From Begonia masoniana (lineage: Eukaryota; Streptophyta; Magnoliopsida; Cucurbitales; Begoniaceae): a DNA stretch of 64,000 bases. A model generated the notes under the pieces. That model was not told the DNA's origin, did not search any database, and saw only the letters and a program-made list of their open reading frames with translations. This document shows positions 24,901 to 36,509 of the stretch, piece after piece. Position numbers and translations under genes: made by a program. Position 1 is the first letter of the stretch; each line of letters starts with the position of its first letter. Location: NCBI GenBank assembly GCA_022432975.1, contig CM039504.1, positions 645,274 through 709,273 on the forward strand. The letters run 5' to 3'.

Positions 24901-25077
24901 TCTATTCTGGGTTGTTTGAAACTCGTGTCCTGCAATCTCTTTCCCTTTGTAGCTGGCGACTAGGTTCTCTGCATTAAAAGTTGGGGTTGGAGAAGCTGGA
25001 GGTTCTGCGGAGCCGTCAACAAATCCATCAGGCAGTGAATCTACTTCAGGAAGTTGAGTCGCTTCTGGATTGTTCAT
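18915..25077 (-). CDS. Taxilin-like coiled-coil protein
   Basis: Eleven coding exons, phases consistent: 24675-25077, 24233-24303, 23273-23381, 22614-22681, 22457-22534, 22217-22281, 20403-20469, 20238-20309, 19892-19948, 19570-19665 and 18915-19049; about 406 residues. An acidic N-terminal third (MNNPEATQLPEVDSLPDGFV on) is followed by a long coiled coil with taxilin landmarks: DKLESLCRELQRQNK, DECKRVSAEGQNLRLDLSSK, LEEQKDECLSQLKENEM, RSDFTLIELLDE and a basic KKQLEKTKNQKEKLESLCRS near the end. Animal taxilins bind syntaxins; the plant role is uncertain. Intron 3 uses a GC donor (AG/GCAAGT). Exon 8 may extend beyond 20238: the frame continues with QSQMKLYAEQ, which is conserved in the family, so that boundary is uncertain. 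A leader intron probably lies between the start codon and about 25320. Confidence 0.9.
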
Positions 25078-25459
25078 AATACCTACAAAAACCTAGAAAT
25101 ATGCAATGTAGAATAAGTAAGTAGCTCGTCTGCGGCTGCCATTAAGACGGACAAGAACTATATATCGCTTCCAGTATAATATTTATCAAACATTTCTAAC
25201 CAAAAAATTAGCAGAAAACTCTTCAAATTGTCCAGATTTCTCCACATTGTTAGCACCCAAACATTAAAAAAAAAAAAAACACACAAAACGATCAATTAAC
25301 TAAAATAGATCCCTGAGTACCTTCTCGAAGCTATATGAGAAAAATGAAGATCGAGACACAGGGTGGAGGAATAGGGAGAGATATTAGCTGGTTGTTGAAG
25401 GTGAAGTATGGGATTGATCTCTGCCACTCTGCAGCTGAAGCTTTCACCAAATGGATTTC

Positions 25460-25780
25460 TATGGTGGCGTTTATACTGCCCTCTTAAACGTGTCCAAGTA
25501 TAATTAATATAATAATTATAAATAATTAACTTATTACATTAATTATATTCTTAAAATAAAAAAATAAACGTAGCAATATTTTATTTTATTTTTATACCAA
25601 GAGAATTATAAATTACTTGTGCTCAAATTTAATGGTTAATAAATAATTATCATATATTTCAAACAATTAAGAATAATATATTGTTTATAATAATGACTAA
25701 ACCCACGTTAAAATACAAATGAATAATGTTACGTGTACTCTCTAATCCAACACGTGACAAAATATTCATTTATGCAATTG
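25460..25780. other. Very AT-rich intergenic DNA
   Basis: No gene is recognisable between the taxilin-like promoter and the MITE. It consists mostly of short A/T runs. Confidence 0.5.
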
Positions 25781-26297
25781 ATATAATAAAGAATAAATAT
25801 CAAAATGGACTATAAAATATGATGATATTTTTAAGTGATATCTTAAACTTTTAATTTTATCAATTGATATTTCAGACTTTGAAGTATTAACTATGAACAT
25901 CTTGTCGTTATTGTTTCTGTTAACTCCGTTAATAAATATTAAAAAAATGATTGTTTTGGCCTTAATTTTTTTAATTGATTTTATTTTTGAAAAAAAAAAT
26001 AAGATTAATTTTTCTTATATAAATATCACTAGCTAAAATATAATTAATAAAATCAATAAATGACAAAACACTCGTTCATAAATTATTTTTTAAATATAAT
26101 TCAAAAAATAAATTGATGGACAAAACAATCATTTTTTTAAAGATTTATTAACGGAGTTAACAAAAACAATAACGACAAAGTGTTCATTGCCAATATTTCA
26201 AAGTTCGAGCTGTCAACTGATGAAATCAATAGTTTAAGGTATAAGTTGAAAATATCACCATATTTTAAGGTCCATTTTGATATTTATCATATAATAA
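25781..26297. mobile_element. Mutator-like MITE with long terminal inverted repeats and 9-bp target duplication
   Basis: A 9-base direct repeat ATATAATAA (25781-25789 and 26289-26297) flanks an element of about 499 bp. Its left part (AATAAATATCAAAATGGAC at 25792 on) is the inverse of its right end, and the inverted repeats continue for about 180 bases, including TTGTCGTTATTG and GTTAACTCCGTTAAT. No transposase frame is present. Long inverted repeats plus a 9-base target duplication are hallmarks of Mutator-like elements. One base of length difference between the two tips is seen. Confidence 0.85.
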
Positions 26298-26651
26298 ATT
26301 ACAAATAATTAAAATAAATAATCAATTACAACAATCAATTGTCGCTGCGTCAAAGTGCATGATTATAAAGTAAATTAAAAAAAAAAATGTAGCATTATTC
26401 ATTTCAAATACATAAATACTTTAAATGGTGTTTTTTGTTAATGCATAATGAATTGAGTACATAAGTGAGCAATGTATAATGAAGCGTAATTTAATCATTT
26501 CTTCCTGAAAATAAAATAAGTTAATTTAATAATTAAATAGTCACATGAAACATCACATTGTAACGATTTAAAAAGAAATATCAATTTGTTATTTCAAGTC
26601 CTTTACAGTCGAAGTTAGTGACAGGCCAATTCACTATCATGACAAGAATGG

Positions 26652-29600
26652 TCAAGCAGAGAGTTTTTTAGCCTTCTTATTGGCAGTTCTGGCAACAGCA
26701 TCGCATATTTCCTTTCTCCGTTTGTTATGATTGTTGTTATTTGTCGTCGTCGCCGTGGTTGCGTTGGTGCCATTTTTAAAGTTGTTCGAAGTAGTTTGGT
26801 TACTGTTCCCACCAGTGCTTACTGCGGTCTTGCCTTGAATTTCTAAAGCCTCCTTCACAAAAAACTTCAATCTCCAAAGGGTAGTTTCACTCTGCAAAAG
26901 GCAAGCAAAATACTCAGTTAAATGAAGATGAAAGTGAAAAGGAATAAAAGGGTCTTTAATTAATGTTAGTTATGACTACCTGAGCATCAATGTCAAGATC
27001 CACCTCTTCGGCCGCAGCTTGGAAACTCGGGTTATTTTGGGCAACTATCTCCAATACTTTGCTCAGATCTTCTGGGGACAGTTTGGTGAGTGCTATTCCT
27101 AGTGTTCTCTTCTCTTCAGTTGATAATTTTCTAAAAATTGTACGTAGAAAATGAAAAACAGAAAAAGGTTACTGAAGTGAGATAGAAAAGTCCAACAGTT
27201 CTCCGCTAATGGCTTATTTGATTAACACTCACTAAGAACCCAACTTCATCTAAAAATATCAATTTTCATATCGTAAAGAACCCGAGAAAAGTTGCTCATC
27301 CTTGGCTTAAATACAATATGAGATGAGAAACAAGCATAAACATTAGCAGCTTGAATTGATGAGTTAAAAAATAGTACAAATACAACCATTGTTCACTAAC
27401 TTACCAGAAATCTTGAGTTCAAGTTCAATAAAAGACTAACCTGCACTTTCGAACAACCATTTCCCGTAGTTCTTCCAACTGCATATCAACCTCATAGAGC
27501 TGAAAACAATTTAAAGCGTGTTTAGATATGATTAAGAGAAAGCATCTACACCATACTTACAGAAGTCTATTCCATCTTGGCTCAATTCCTTTCGCTTTAA
27601 CAATGTTGTTAAGAAGAGGTAGAGATATATTTTGAGTTTAAACATACTTCATTACTAATGTCTCGAGCCATCCTCGCATGAGCAGCTTCCTGTGCAAGCT
27701 GCATATCCATTTGCGCCTCTGCTTCTTCATCTTCTCTTCGTTTTTCCTAAAAGAAATGTATCAAGTTATTTTCCTTTTTAATGGCGAAGATATTTGTCAG
27801 CAATGGACACCAGAAATCCCAATGACCCATTGTAATTCTTTAAGTATTATTCTTAAAGGGGTAATGTTTAGCATTTCACCTCTTCAGTGACTTTGGGTAG
27901 GAGTTGCAGCCACTTTTCCTCAAACTTTGCCATTAAAGTTTTTGCCATAACATGCACGTCACTTCTCTCATCATTATATTTCATTGCATTCTTAAAAACT
28001 AGTCTCATATCAGCACATATTTCTCGAACGTTCTTATATCCAGTACCATCCTTAGCCTCCATTTGATTTTTTATGGTACTGAAATCCATTGGCTTATCAA
28101 TAACCTAAAGAACACAAATGAGACGTTTACAAATGATAGCAACATGGCAATATTAACATGGTGGTGACTAAGTCTACGGTGATCAAAACAACAAAATACA
28201 AGCAGCCAAAAATATGCATTTTCAAAGTGAACAGAAAAACTTACAAGACATCACTCCCAATTGATGACTCTATATATCACTGATCTAATACATCAATCAT
28301 CATAGTGCAAAATACTCTTAACATATTTCTCCATATATGTATCAGACAAAAATAAACTTGTATAATATATTCAGAATCGCAATTGTATATCTGCAAGCTG
28401 ATTTAACATTAAATACACTATTGTATCTATCAAATCATCTGTCCTATACTTAGTAGACAACATGGATTCAATAGCAATAAAAGAAAACAACGAATGAAAG
28501 ATACTTAGTAGACAACGAATCATCGTATATTTCTTCAACTAAATGATATTTACAGATAACTTTTATACCCATCTAATTTTATTGTTAATATTTTACCTCG
28601 AAATAATCATGTAGTTCAAGACCTTTCACATCTACAGGTTGCATAAAGGGCCAAGCCCACTTATGCTGGGTAATCTGACAGGCAAGACAATCAATCAACA
28701 TCAAAGAATGAGAAAATCAAATGCAGTTGTAAAGTACTGTAGCTAATTAAACATGTGTTACTTAAATCTTTGATGCATTGAATAGATGATGATTTTTCAA
28801 AAACAAGCACGAGTGGAACAACAAAGAACAAACATGATGATGAATATCTGCATTGTAATATCCCTTTTCACCACAGGTATAGTATTTTTATTTTTCTAAG
28901 GCACACATAAAAGGGTATATGGGATAAACAGTAAAACAGAATCCATTGTGTTAAGCAATTTAGCATGTTTAACATTATAGTCCACCCAATTCAAAGCATT
29001 AAGACATCTTTCCTGGTAGCCTTAGCAAGCAGTGTCTAACCAAAAGAGACTCTATCGATACAGTGAAAACCCAATTCTCACAAACCTATATCTGTAAGAA
29101 AATTGGGGCAGCAGCAGAATCCCTAAAGAGGAGAGGAGTTGTGGGCATGTGCAAAGATTTTTTTTCTTTCTAATCTTTCTTGTCCAATCCAAGAAAGAAG
29201 TCTGATATAGGAACTAAAACTTCATAAGTAATGCCATTCTCTTTATTATTGTTCCTGGACTCACCTCATTACATCTAATAAATTCTTTCTTGGCTAGTAT
29301 AATAGAGAGATCTATTGAGTGTAACATCATGTGTTTGTAAAGGATGCAAATATAAAACAACCCACCTTCAGTTTTATGCAAACAAAGAAACACAATTATC
29401 ATAAATAGTGTAGAAAAAAAAGAATAAAAATATTGAACTTATAATTCGGAAGAATAATGATGTGCAAACTTTTTGAAGCAGAAAATCTGTGGAATCACCA
29501 TCTCAAGCAGGTAAAAATACTGATAGATGATCATGAAAACACTAAAAAAATCACTCTGTCAAATTGACTTACCTGGCGCAATATGGTGCCAAATTGGCGC

Positions 29601-30395
29601 ATGAGCTCCAGCATTCTCTTTGCAGCAGCTGCTTCCCTACGTGTTGCATCTTGCTGCTGCTTTTTGAGACTCGGTACATGCCTCTCCTTATCCTTGTCTT
29701 TGACTACTGAGCTACTTTTAGATGCATTAGGTTGCTTTACATTCATAGTCGAGTAAAATTGTTCTATCTCGTTTACTCTTTGCTCAAGCTGCATTGTTAA
29801 GTAACACAAAAAGTTCAAATGTGCTCTACAAACTTCAAAAAACAGCAAATAATAACTAATAATCAATTATTAAATAAAAAAAAAGTTTAAACTGACAATA
29901 TTGCATATTAGGTCAACCAGGAGAGTTTATACTATTGATCAGATAGGGATTTCGTTAAATGAAATGGAACTCAAAACCAAACAAAAAAGTGCGATTGTGG
30001 ACTCAAATCAATGGTTAGATTATGGCGGGGCTCACTTCTATCAAAGGCAATACATTAGTTGAAAAAAAAATAAAAAACCAATAATATTTAATAATCCCCA
30101 AGAAAAATGAAAAACGAACGTTCATGACCAAACTTTCACAATATATATAGAAGTAATACTAGAAACTAGTTAGATAAAGTGAATGACTTTAAGTTTCTTG
30201 GTGAGTGCAGTGTCATTCATCAAATGAACATATGTAAAAAATTCTGTTTGCATCAAATTGACAGTAAAGATTGATATTTCTTACTTGGTCAACTTTCTGG
30301 AAGATCTCATCTGCCTGATGTTTGAAACCTTCCACTTCGACGCTGTCATTCTTTCCACTCAAAAAATTTCCAAGGTCTGCAACTGGTACATCCAT
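26652..30395 (-). CDS. GTE6: GTE6-like bromodomain/NET-domain transcription regulator
   Basis: Eight coding exons: 30285-30395, 29573-29788, 28597-28674, 27880-28104, 27648-27746, 27441-27499, 26980-27130 and 26652-26891; 392 residues, all phases consistent. Order: short N-terminus MDVPVADLGNFLSGKNDSVE, a coiled region ending KRMLELMRQFGTILRQ, the bromodomain (about 110-205) with WAWPFMQPVD, VIDKPMDFSTIK and the acetyl-lysine-binding Asn in MKYND, a charged helix, the NET domain (about 264-312, LSTEEKRTLGIALTKLSPED), and a basic C-terminus (NKRRKEICDA...NKKAKKLSA). It should bind acetylated histones and adjust transcription; Arabidopsis GTE6 is linked to leaf development. The GTE1-type paralogue is the alternative. 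A 5' non-coding exon near 30900-31080 is likely. Confidence 0.92.
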
Positions 30396-30886
30396 AGGAC
30401 CAATCTGCAAAAGAAAAAATAGTGAATGGATGGTACCAGAGAGAGAAATAAAGAGAAGGGTACGGTGCCGAGAGGATGGGGGTAGGTCTCGGTGCTGTTG
30501 CATGAAAAGGGTACCAAAGGAAAGGCAGAACTCTCGTCGAAGGTCATCCCTAACTCAGAGAATCTAAAAACTTGGTTTTTGAAGGCTTCTTCTCCATTAT
30601 TCAGAACAGAAATCGTCAAGAGAAAATAAAAAGCGACACACTTTCGAAACCTAGGCTGCAAAGGAACAAACATCCGACTCATCCTCGCTACAATTCATAC
30701 AGACTCGAAAGAAAACGTCAAAGGAAACAGAATCACGCCTCCAAATCGACATAAATCCTCCGTAAAGCACCAAAAAGAAGCCTCCTCTCGGTCGAACCGT
30801 GGAAAACTTCTCAGACGACAGCCACCTCCATCGACAGCTAAAAGTTTGGTGAAAACATCTCCTAGAAGCCAGGAAGAGATCGAGAG

Positions 30887-31106
30887 AGAAAGAGAATGCG
30901 GATTGGAGATCATATTAATCACCTTCGAAAGCCAAAGGCGTCGATGCCCAGTCCGTTCCGTTTCTTGCGCACACACCAGATTGAGCCGCCAACTCCAAGG
31001 AACCAGAGTCGTCCAGCGCGCGCCAGTAGAGAAGGAGAACAGGAGGAAGAAGAAATAACCAGCATTTGGTGACGGGCCCGGTTCAGAACAGACCCGACAA
31101 ACCAAG
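30887..31106 (-). promoter_or_regulatory. Promoter/leader segment of GTE6-like gene, copy A of a dispersed duplication
   Basis: This segment is about 90 percent identical, in the same orientation, to 41093-41307, which forms the leader and promoter of the NOC2 gene. Shared blocks include TTCGAAAGCCAAAGGCGTCG and CGGGCCCGGTTCAGAACAGA. Here it sits between the GTE6-like coding region on the minus strand and the TMEM70-like gene on the plus strand (start at 31323), so it may also form part of a bidirectional promoter. Which copy is ancestral is not evident. Confidence 0.7.
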
Positions 31107-31322
31107 AAACCCGAAGTTTTATTATTCTTTATAATTTACATGGATAAAAAACAGATTTCTAAAAAGAAACGAGATAATTATTAAAAAAGATTAAAAGTAG
31201 AGGCTTTTGTATAAAAATGAAAAATACAAGGACTAAATTGAAAGAAATTGATAAAACCTTTTCCATGGGTTAGGCCGTTAGGGTTTAGCAATCAGAGAAG
31301 GGTTTCTTTTTTGCAGCACCAA

Positions 31323-32703
31323 ATGGCAAGACAATCTCTCGTCAACCTCCTTCGCTCTCGATCCAAGAATCTCTCGCCCGCATACCTCTCTTCTGGTACT
31401 TTTCTTCACTTCCTTTCTAGCTGCAGATTTCAATTTTCTTCTGCTCTTTCTTTTCCATTAATCGTTGTAAATGACTTTTTTGTTTTTATTTCAACTCGGT
31501 CGTCAATGGTCCTAATGAAAGGCTAAAAAATGATCTTCAGGTTCTTCATCATGTCCGAGAATTGCATAAACGATTATGAGATAGGCTAATTCAGTTCTGA
31601 AGAGATCTATGTCAGGCTTAACCTTCAAAGCAGTGTGAAAGTGCTTACCGAAATCATTCCTCTATGGCTGAAATGTACCATCTTGTAATTCTAATTAAGA
31701 TCAAAATCTTACTGTTTGGCATTTTTTGCCTCTGTAGGAGTTTTATGTCGGAAAGTTTCTGTAGAACAGTTGGTTGTGCGAATATGTCTATTTACTGTCT
31801 TCATCATTTCTGTCTACTCATGCTTATGCCGCTCGTGAAATCCCATACTTTTCAAACACAACTAATGTCCTTCAGTAAATTCCCCCGAAATTAATTTGCT
31901 GGCCTAATTTTCAATCACTTATGTCGCCTTCCCAGTGCGCTTCTAAGTGCTTTACTTTTACCCAAAATAGCCGAAAATTTGGGAATTCTAACGCATTATT
32001 TATGGTTTTTCTTTTACTTACACACTGTCTTACCATAAAGCTTCCTTTTGATTCAGGTTATCAATCTTGTAGGTCTGTGAGATGGGTTCCTGAGGAGAGT
32101 GTGAGGCCTACCCTTAAATCCGTTTTGCATCTCAATGGTGTGCAGAAGAGATGGGCATCGCAAGCTAAAAAGAGAGAAGATGAAAACAAGATAAGCATTG
32201 GACCACAAAGAATTCCCGAAAGGGGAGAAGATGAAAAAGAAAGCAGCATAGTCTATCATGGTCCAATCTCTTCCACAATCAAGAAAGTGAAGCTTCTATC
32301 ACTCTCGACTTGCTGTTTATCTGTATCACTCGGCCCTGTCATAACCTTCATGACATCTCCCGATTTAAACGTCATCCTAAAAGGAGCAGTGGCTTCAACT
32401 GTTATATTCTTTAGTGCATCCACCACTGCTGCTCTTCATTGGTTTGTGAGCCCATATGTTCACAAACTAAGGTGGAAACCAGGGTCAGATAGTTTTGAGG
32501 TTGAGATGTTGTCATGGCTAGCAACCCATATTCCTCGGACTATAAAGTTTGCTGATATCCAGCCCCCACAAACGAACCGTCCTTTTGTGACGTTCAAGGC
32601 TAATGGAAACTTCTTCTTTGTCGACAAAGAACACTGCCACAACAAGGCTCTATTGGCTAGATTGACTCCTCAAGAACACGAGTCGGCTTTTAAAAACTTG
32701 TGA
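31323..32703 (+). CDS. TMEM70-like mitochondrial inner-membrane protein
   Basis: Two exons, 31323-31395 and 32057-32703; 239 residues. The N-terminus MARQSLVNLLRSRSKNLSP is Arg/Ser-rich without acidic residues, typical of a mitochondrial presequence. The core has GPISSTIKKVKLLSLSTCCL followed by two membrane segments (SVSLGPVITFM and AVASTVIFFSASTTAALHWF) separated by a short loop, then YVHKLRWKPGSDSFEVEM and a soluble C-terminal part. This is the TMEM70 layout; the animal protein helps assemble ATP synthase and complex I. A telo-box-like TAGGGTTT lies at about 31278. The gene converges with EF-1alpha downstream. Confidence 0.88.
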
Positions 32704-33474
32704 TAGAATTTGGTATCTCTCTATCTTTGGATGCTTGTTTTTATTGTTCAAATACTTTTCCTAGGTCCCTGGTGCGGTATAATCTCTCTTCCAAGGAGTT
32801 TTCAATGGCCTAGTATTAGGCATGTAATAAGAATATTGCCTTCAGTCAAGAGCTCTGGGTTTGAACTAGTATTGGTGCTTTGACATTACAAAGAAAGCAT
32901 TTCATCAAGTGGGTTCATAAATTGTTTGAGTGGATAGATACTTGATGCCCTATTCTGAACTCTTCCATTTAGGATATCTGGCCCACCAAGATATAAATAA
33001 ATGTCTCCAACAATTATATTTTTGCAAAATGTTTGAAATATAAAATTAACATTTAATTTCCTTTTAACGTTACTTATCCATTTACCACAAATTAAACCTT
33101 CGAAAACCAATTAAACCACGGATAAATAGACAACGAACAAAAACAGTATATTATATATAACGACCAAATTGTGGAGAAGCAACATCTGGCAGCACAGGAA
33201 GAAAACTTTCAAAGCTGCTTGTGAATACAAAGCCTCCCAAGACACCATCTGGCAAAAAGACACGACCAACACAAATTCAAAAACAAGAGTACCGTCGCCA
33301 CCGCCTATCAAGCACCCAGTTTTGGAAACAGGTGCGGGAAGATGGTGTAGATGTGACAATGTAAAAGACAATTCCAAGTACTAGACGATTGAAAAACAAA
33401 TTGACAGCAAGAACCCAATCTTTATTGCAATCATCATAATGGGTTTTACTTGCCTCAATGACAAACCGCACTAT
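32704..33474. other. Convergent 3' flanks of TMEM70-like and EF-1alpha genes
   Basis: Probably 3' UTRs of both neighbours and a short spacer. No further coding exon was recognised. Confidence 0.5.
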
Positions 33475-34946
33475 TCACTTGCCAGCCTTCTTAGCAGCTG
33501 ACTTTGTGACCTTTGCACCCGATGGATCCTTCTTCTCGACACTCTTGATGACTCCCACAGCCACAGTTTGACGCATGTCACGCACTGCGAAACGGCCAAG
33601 TGGAGGATACTCAGAGAAGGTCTCCACCACCATGGGCTTGGTGGGAATCATCTTGACAAATCCAGCATCGCCATTCTTCAAGAACTTGGGTTCCTTCTCA
33701 AGCTCCTTTCCAGATCTCCTGTCTATCTTGGTCAATATCTCTGCAAATTTTACAGCAATGTGGCAGGTGTGACAATCGAGAACAGGTGCATAACCATTTC
33801 CAATTTGGCCAGGGTGGTTCATGATAATAACTTGGGAGGTGAAGTTGGCTGCTTCTCTAGCAGGATCATCCTTAGAATTAGAGGCAACATAACCACGCTT
33901 GATATCCTTCACTGCAACATTCTTAACGTTGAAACCAACGTTATCCCCTGGAAGAGCTTCTTGCAGAGCCTCATGGTGCATTTCAACAGACTTGACTTCA
34001 GTTGTCAGACCAGTAGGAGCAAAAGTAACTACCATACCGGGCTTCAGAACACCAGTCTCAACACGTCCCACTGGAACAGTTCCAATACCACCAATCTTGT
34101 AAACATCTTGAAGTGGTAGCCTAAGAGGTTTGTCAGAAGGTCTCTTGGGTTCTAGGATCAAGTCAAGGGACTCAAGAAGGGTTGGACCCTTGTACCAGTC
34201 GAGGTTTGTCGACCTCTCAATCATGTTGTCACCTTCAAACCCAGAGATGGGGACGAAGGGAATTTTATCAGGGTTATAACCAACCTTCTTCATGTAGGAG
34301 GACACTTCCTTCACAATTTCGTCATACCTAGCCTTGGAATATTTGGGAGTTGTGGCGTCCATCTGCCAGGAAGAAAGAATTATCCAAGTCAGTAATTGAA
34401 GGCTAAGCTAATCAATGGCCATTACTTTTGAATAGCCATTTCATTAAATACTAGCGACAATGAAAAAGAAATTCACGGCCAAACCTTGTTGCAGCAGCAT
34501 ATCATTTGCCTTACTCCAAGGGTGAAGGCAAGAAGAGCATGCTCACGAGTTTGACCATCCTTTGAAATACCTGCTTCGAACCCTCCAGTTGTTGAATCAA
34601 TGATAAGGACAGCACAATCAGCTTGGGAAGTTCCAGTAATCATGTTTTTGATAAAATCACGATGTCCAGGGGCATCAATAACAGTGCAATAGTATTTTGT
34701 GGTTTCGAACTTCCACAAGGCAATATCAATGGTGATACCACGCTCACGCTCAGCCTTGAGCTTGTCCAACACCCAAGCATACTTAAATGATCGCTTGTTC
34801 ATCTCTGCAGCTTCTTTCTCAAATCTCTCAATGACACGCTTGTCAATACCACCGAGCTTGTAAATCAAGTGCCCAGTGGTGGTGGATTTCCCAGAGTCGA
34901 CATGGCCGATGACCACAATGTTGATGTGAACCTTTGCCTTTCCCAT
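33475..34946 (-). CDS. EF1A: Translation elongation factor EF-1alpha (eEF1A)
   Basis: Two coding exons, 34485-34946 and 33475-34362, split after the N-K codons of the NKMD motif; 449 residues, the usual size. GTP-binding motifs are intact: GHVDSGKS (about 14-21), the switch region [22 protein letters not shown] (about 91-95) and NKMD (about 153-156). The C-terminal domains include [20 protein letters not shown] and [21 protein letters not shown]. The protein delivers aminoacyl-tRNA to the ribosome. A leader intron (34967-35428) and a TATA box upstream follow the standard plant EF-1alpha gene plan. Confidence 0.98.
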
Positions 34947-34966
34947 TATGAATACTTAGATGCTAA

Positions 34967-35428
34967 CTGTTGCAGCATAAAGATGAATTTCATCAAAACA
35001 AATTACCATTAGTTTGCACTCTTAATAGACCAAATAGAGTTCAGATAAAGGAACAAACACAAAAAAGTCAACAATTCTTATCTACCAACACCAAAGCAGA
35101 AGACACCGAGTAGATCTCGGTTTACTGAATTATTAAACCCATGTCGCAAAAAAGCTTCAAAGGAAACCAACGTATTAGCACAAAAATCAGAAAGATCTGC
35201 ATCAATTTTACTAGAAAATAAAAAGCCATCGACGATATGTATCAAGCACAAAACAGAAACAACAACCAAACAGAAAATACGACAAAGACGTCAAATTCAA
35301 CCAATATCAACAACAAGAAACGAAAAAAAATAAAAAAACGAAGACCGCATGAAAGTCAGCGCAAAAAGTAATGATTGAAGAAGCTAAATAAACGGAAGAA
35401 GAAGCAAATAGCGATCAAGGAATCATAC
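34967..35428 (-). other. EF-1alpha leader intron
   Basis: The donor CATAG/GTATGATT and acceptor GCAACAG/TTAGC bracket 462 bases just upstream of the start codon. Leader introns at this place are typical of plant EF-1alpha genes and usually raise expression. Confidence 0.75.
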
Positions 35429-35515
35429 CTATGGAAAGAGATGCGCAAGAACCCTCGCGGCAAGAGTCGAGAGAACGAGAAATGGGAGTGCGTAAAAGTA
35501 GTAGGGACGAGGAGG

Positions 35516-35521
35516 TTTATA
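35516..35521 (-). promoter_or_regulatory. TATA box of EF-1alpha
   Basis: TATAAA on the minus strand lies about 90 bases upstream of the leader-intron donor, leaving room for a short first exon. Position and match are good. Confidence 0.65.
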
Positions 35522-35524
35522 AGA

Positions 35525-36130
35525 CGACTGAAACTTTTAGTTGACGAACTTTGAATGACCATCCTGTCCTTCCATCCATTAGTCTTCATGCTTGGAGCGC
35601 AATCAATCAAAGAAGATATTAACCAGTCTGACCTCCGAGCCCATCCGGCAAGCAAGTCTCGTTAACTTTAAGCTTTAGTAGTTATAAAACTCCAAAATAA
35701 ATTATTATCTTTTTAATATATTTATAGACACATGTCACTTGGGATTGTTCCATCATCTAATGGAAAGGTCTAACTCTAGTGAGAATTTACAATTCCACGT
35801 CATTTGAGAGAATAAAAAATACATGATTTATAAGTAATGTTCTCCTCTTTATCAAGCACAACACTTTTTTAGCTAATTCCAAGAAAAAATTTATGTAAAT
35901 TTCAACTCAAAACAGGCAGTATTATACTAAAAAAATGGTGTAATATAAACATCATTTAGTTTTCTGGACGCCTGATATGGTCTCTTTCTAAAAAGAAAAG
36001 TGGGGGCATAAGACCACAATGAACAAGACAGCATTCAGTTAAATCTGCAAATGATACAAAATTTAGGCAAAAACCCAATTACATTGGACTATTGAGGTTA
36101 CTTTGACAAACAAATTGCTATAAATAAATT
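35525..36130. other. EF-1alpha promoter and 3' flank of the NOC2 gene
   Basis: No coding exon seen. The right part is probably 3' UTR of the NOC2 gene on the minus strand. Confidence 0.45.
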
Positions 36131-36478
36131 TCAGAATATCAACTTGGAGGCTGGAGCAGCAACTTTCCCCCCTGTATTTTCTCCATAATTTGGCTGCAAA
36201 ACTTACTCAATTCTCGAGTGGGAAAGATGAAGAATGTCAGTCTTTCTACTGCCTAATCGATATATAATGAAGGTATTCACTTTTTTCTTCTCTTCCCCGT
36301 ATTTCCATTTCTTTCACCATCAATGCCATTTCTTTTCTCTGCTTTTCTATTATGGTGGCCATTTTGTATCTGAGGTAGTTTCTTTTCATCATCTTTTAGA
36401 GAATCAGGAAACTGCAATAAAATCACTATGCAAGATCAGCTTCAGCTGCTATTTTACACGACCATAAGATTACTGGGG

Positions 36479-36509
<31 letters not shown>

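Noticed and set aside
30695..31105. Open frames of 70-136 codons on both strands in the GTE6-like upstream segment
   Set aside because: Overlapping frames in a GC-richer leader/promoter duplicate; composition is not protein-like and no known family is matched.
33568..34119. 183-codon plus-strand open frame opposite EF-1alpha
   Set aside because: Antisense shadow of a highly biased coding sequence.
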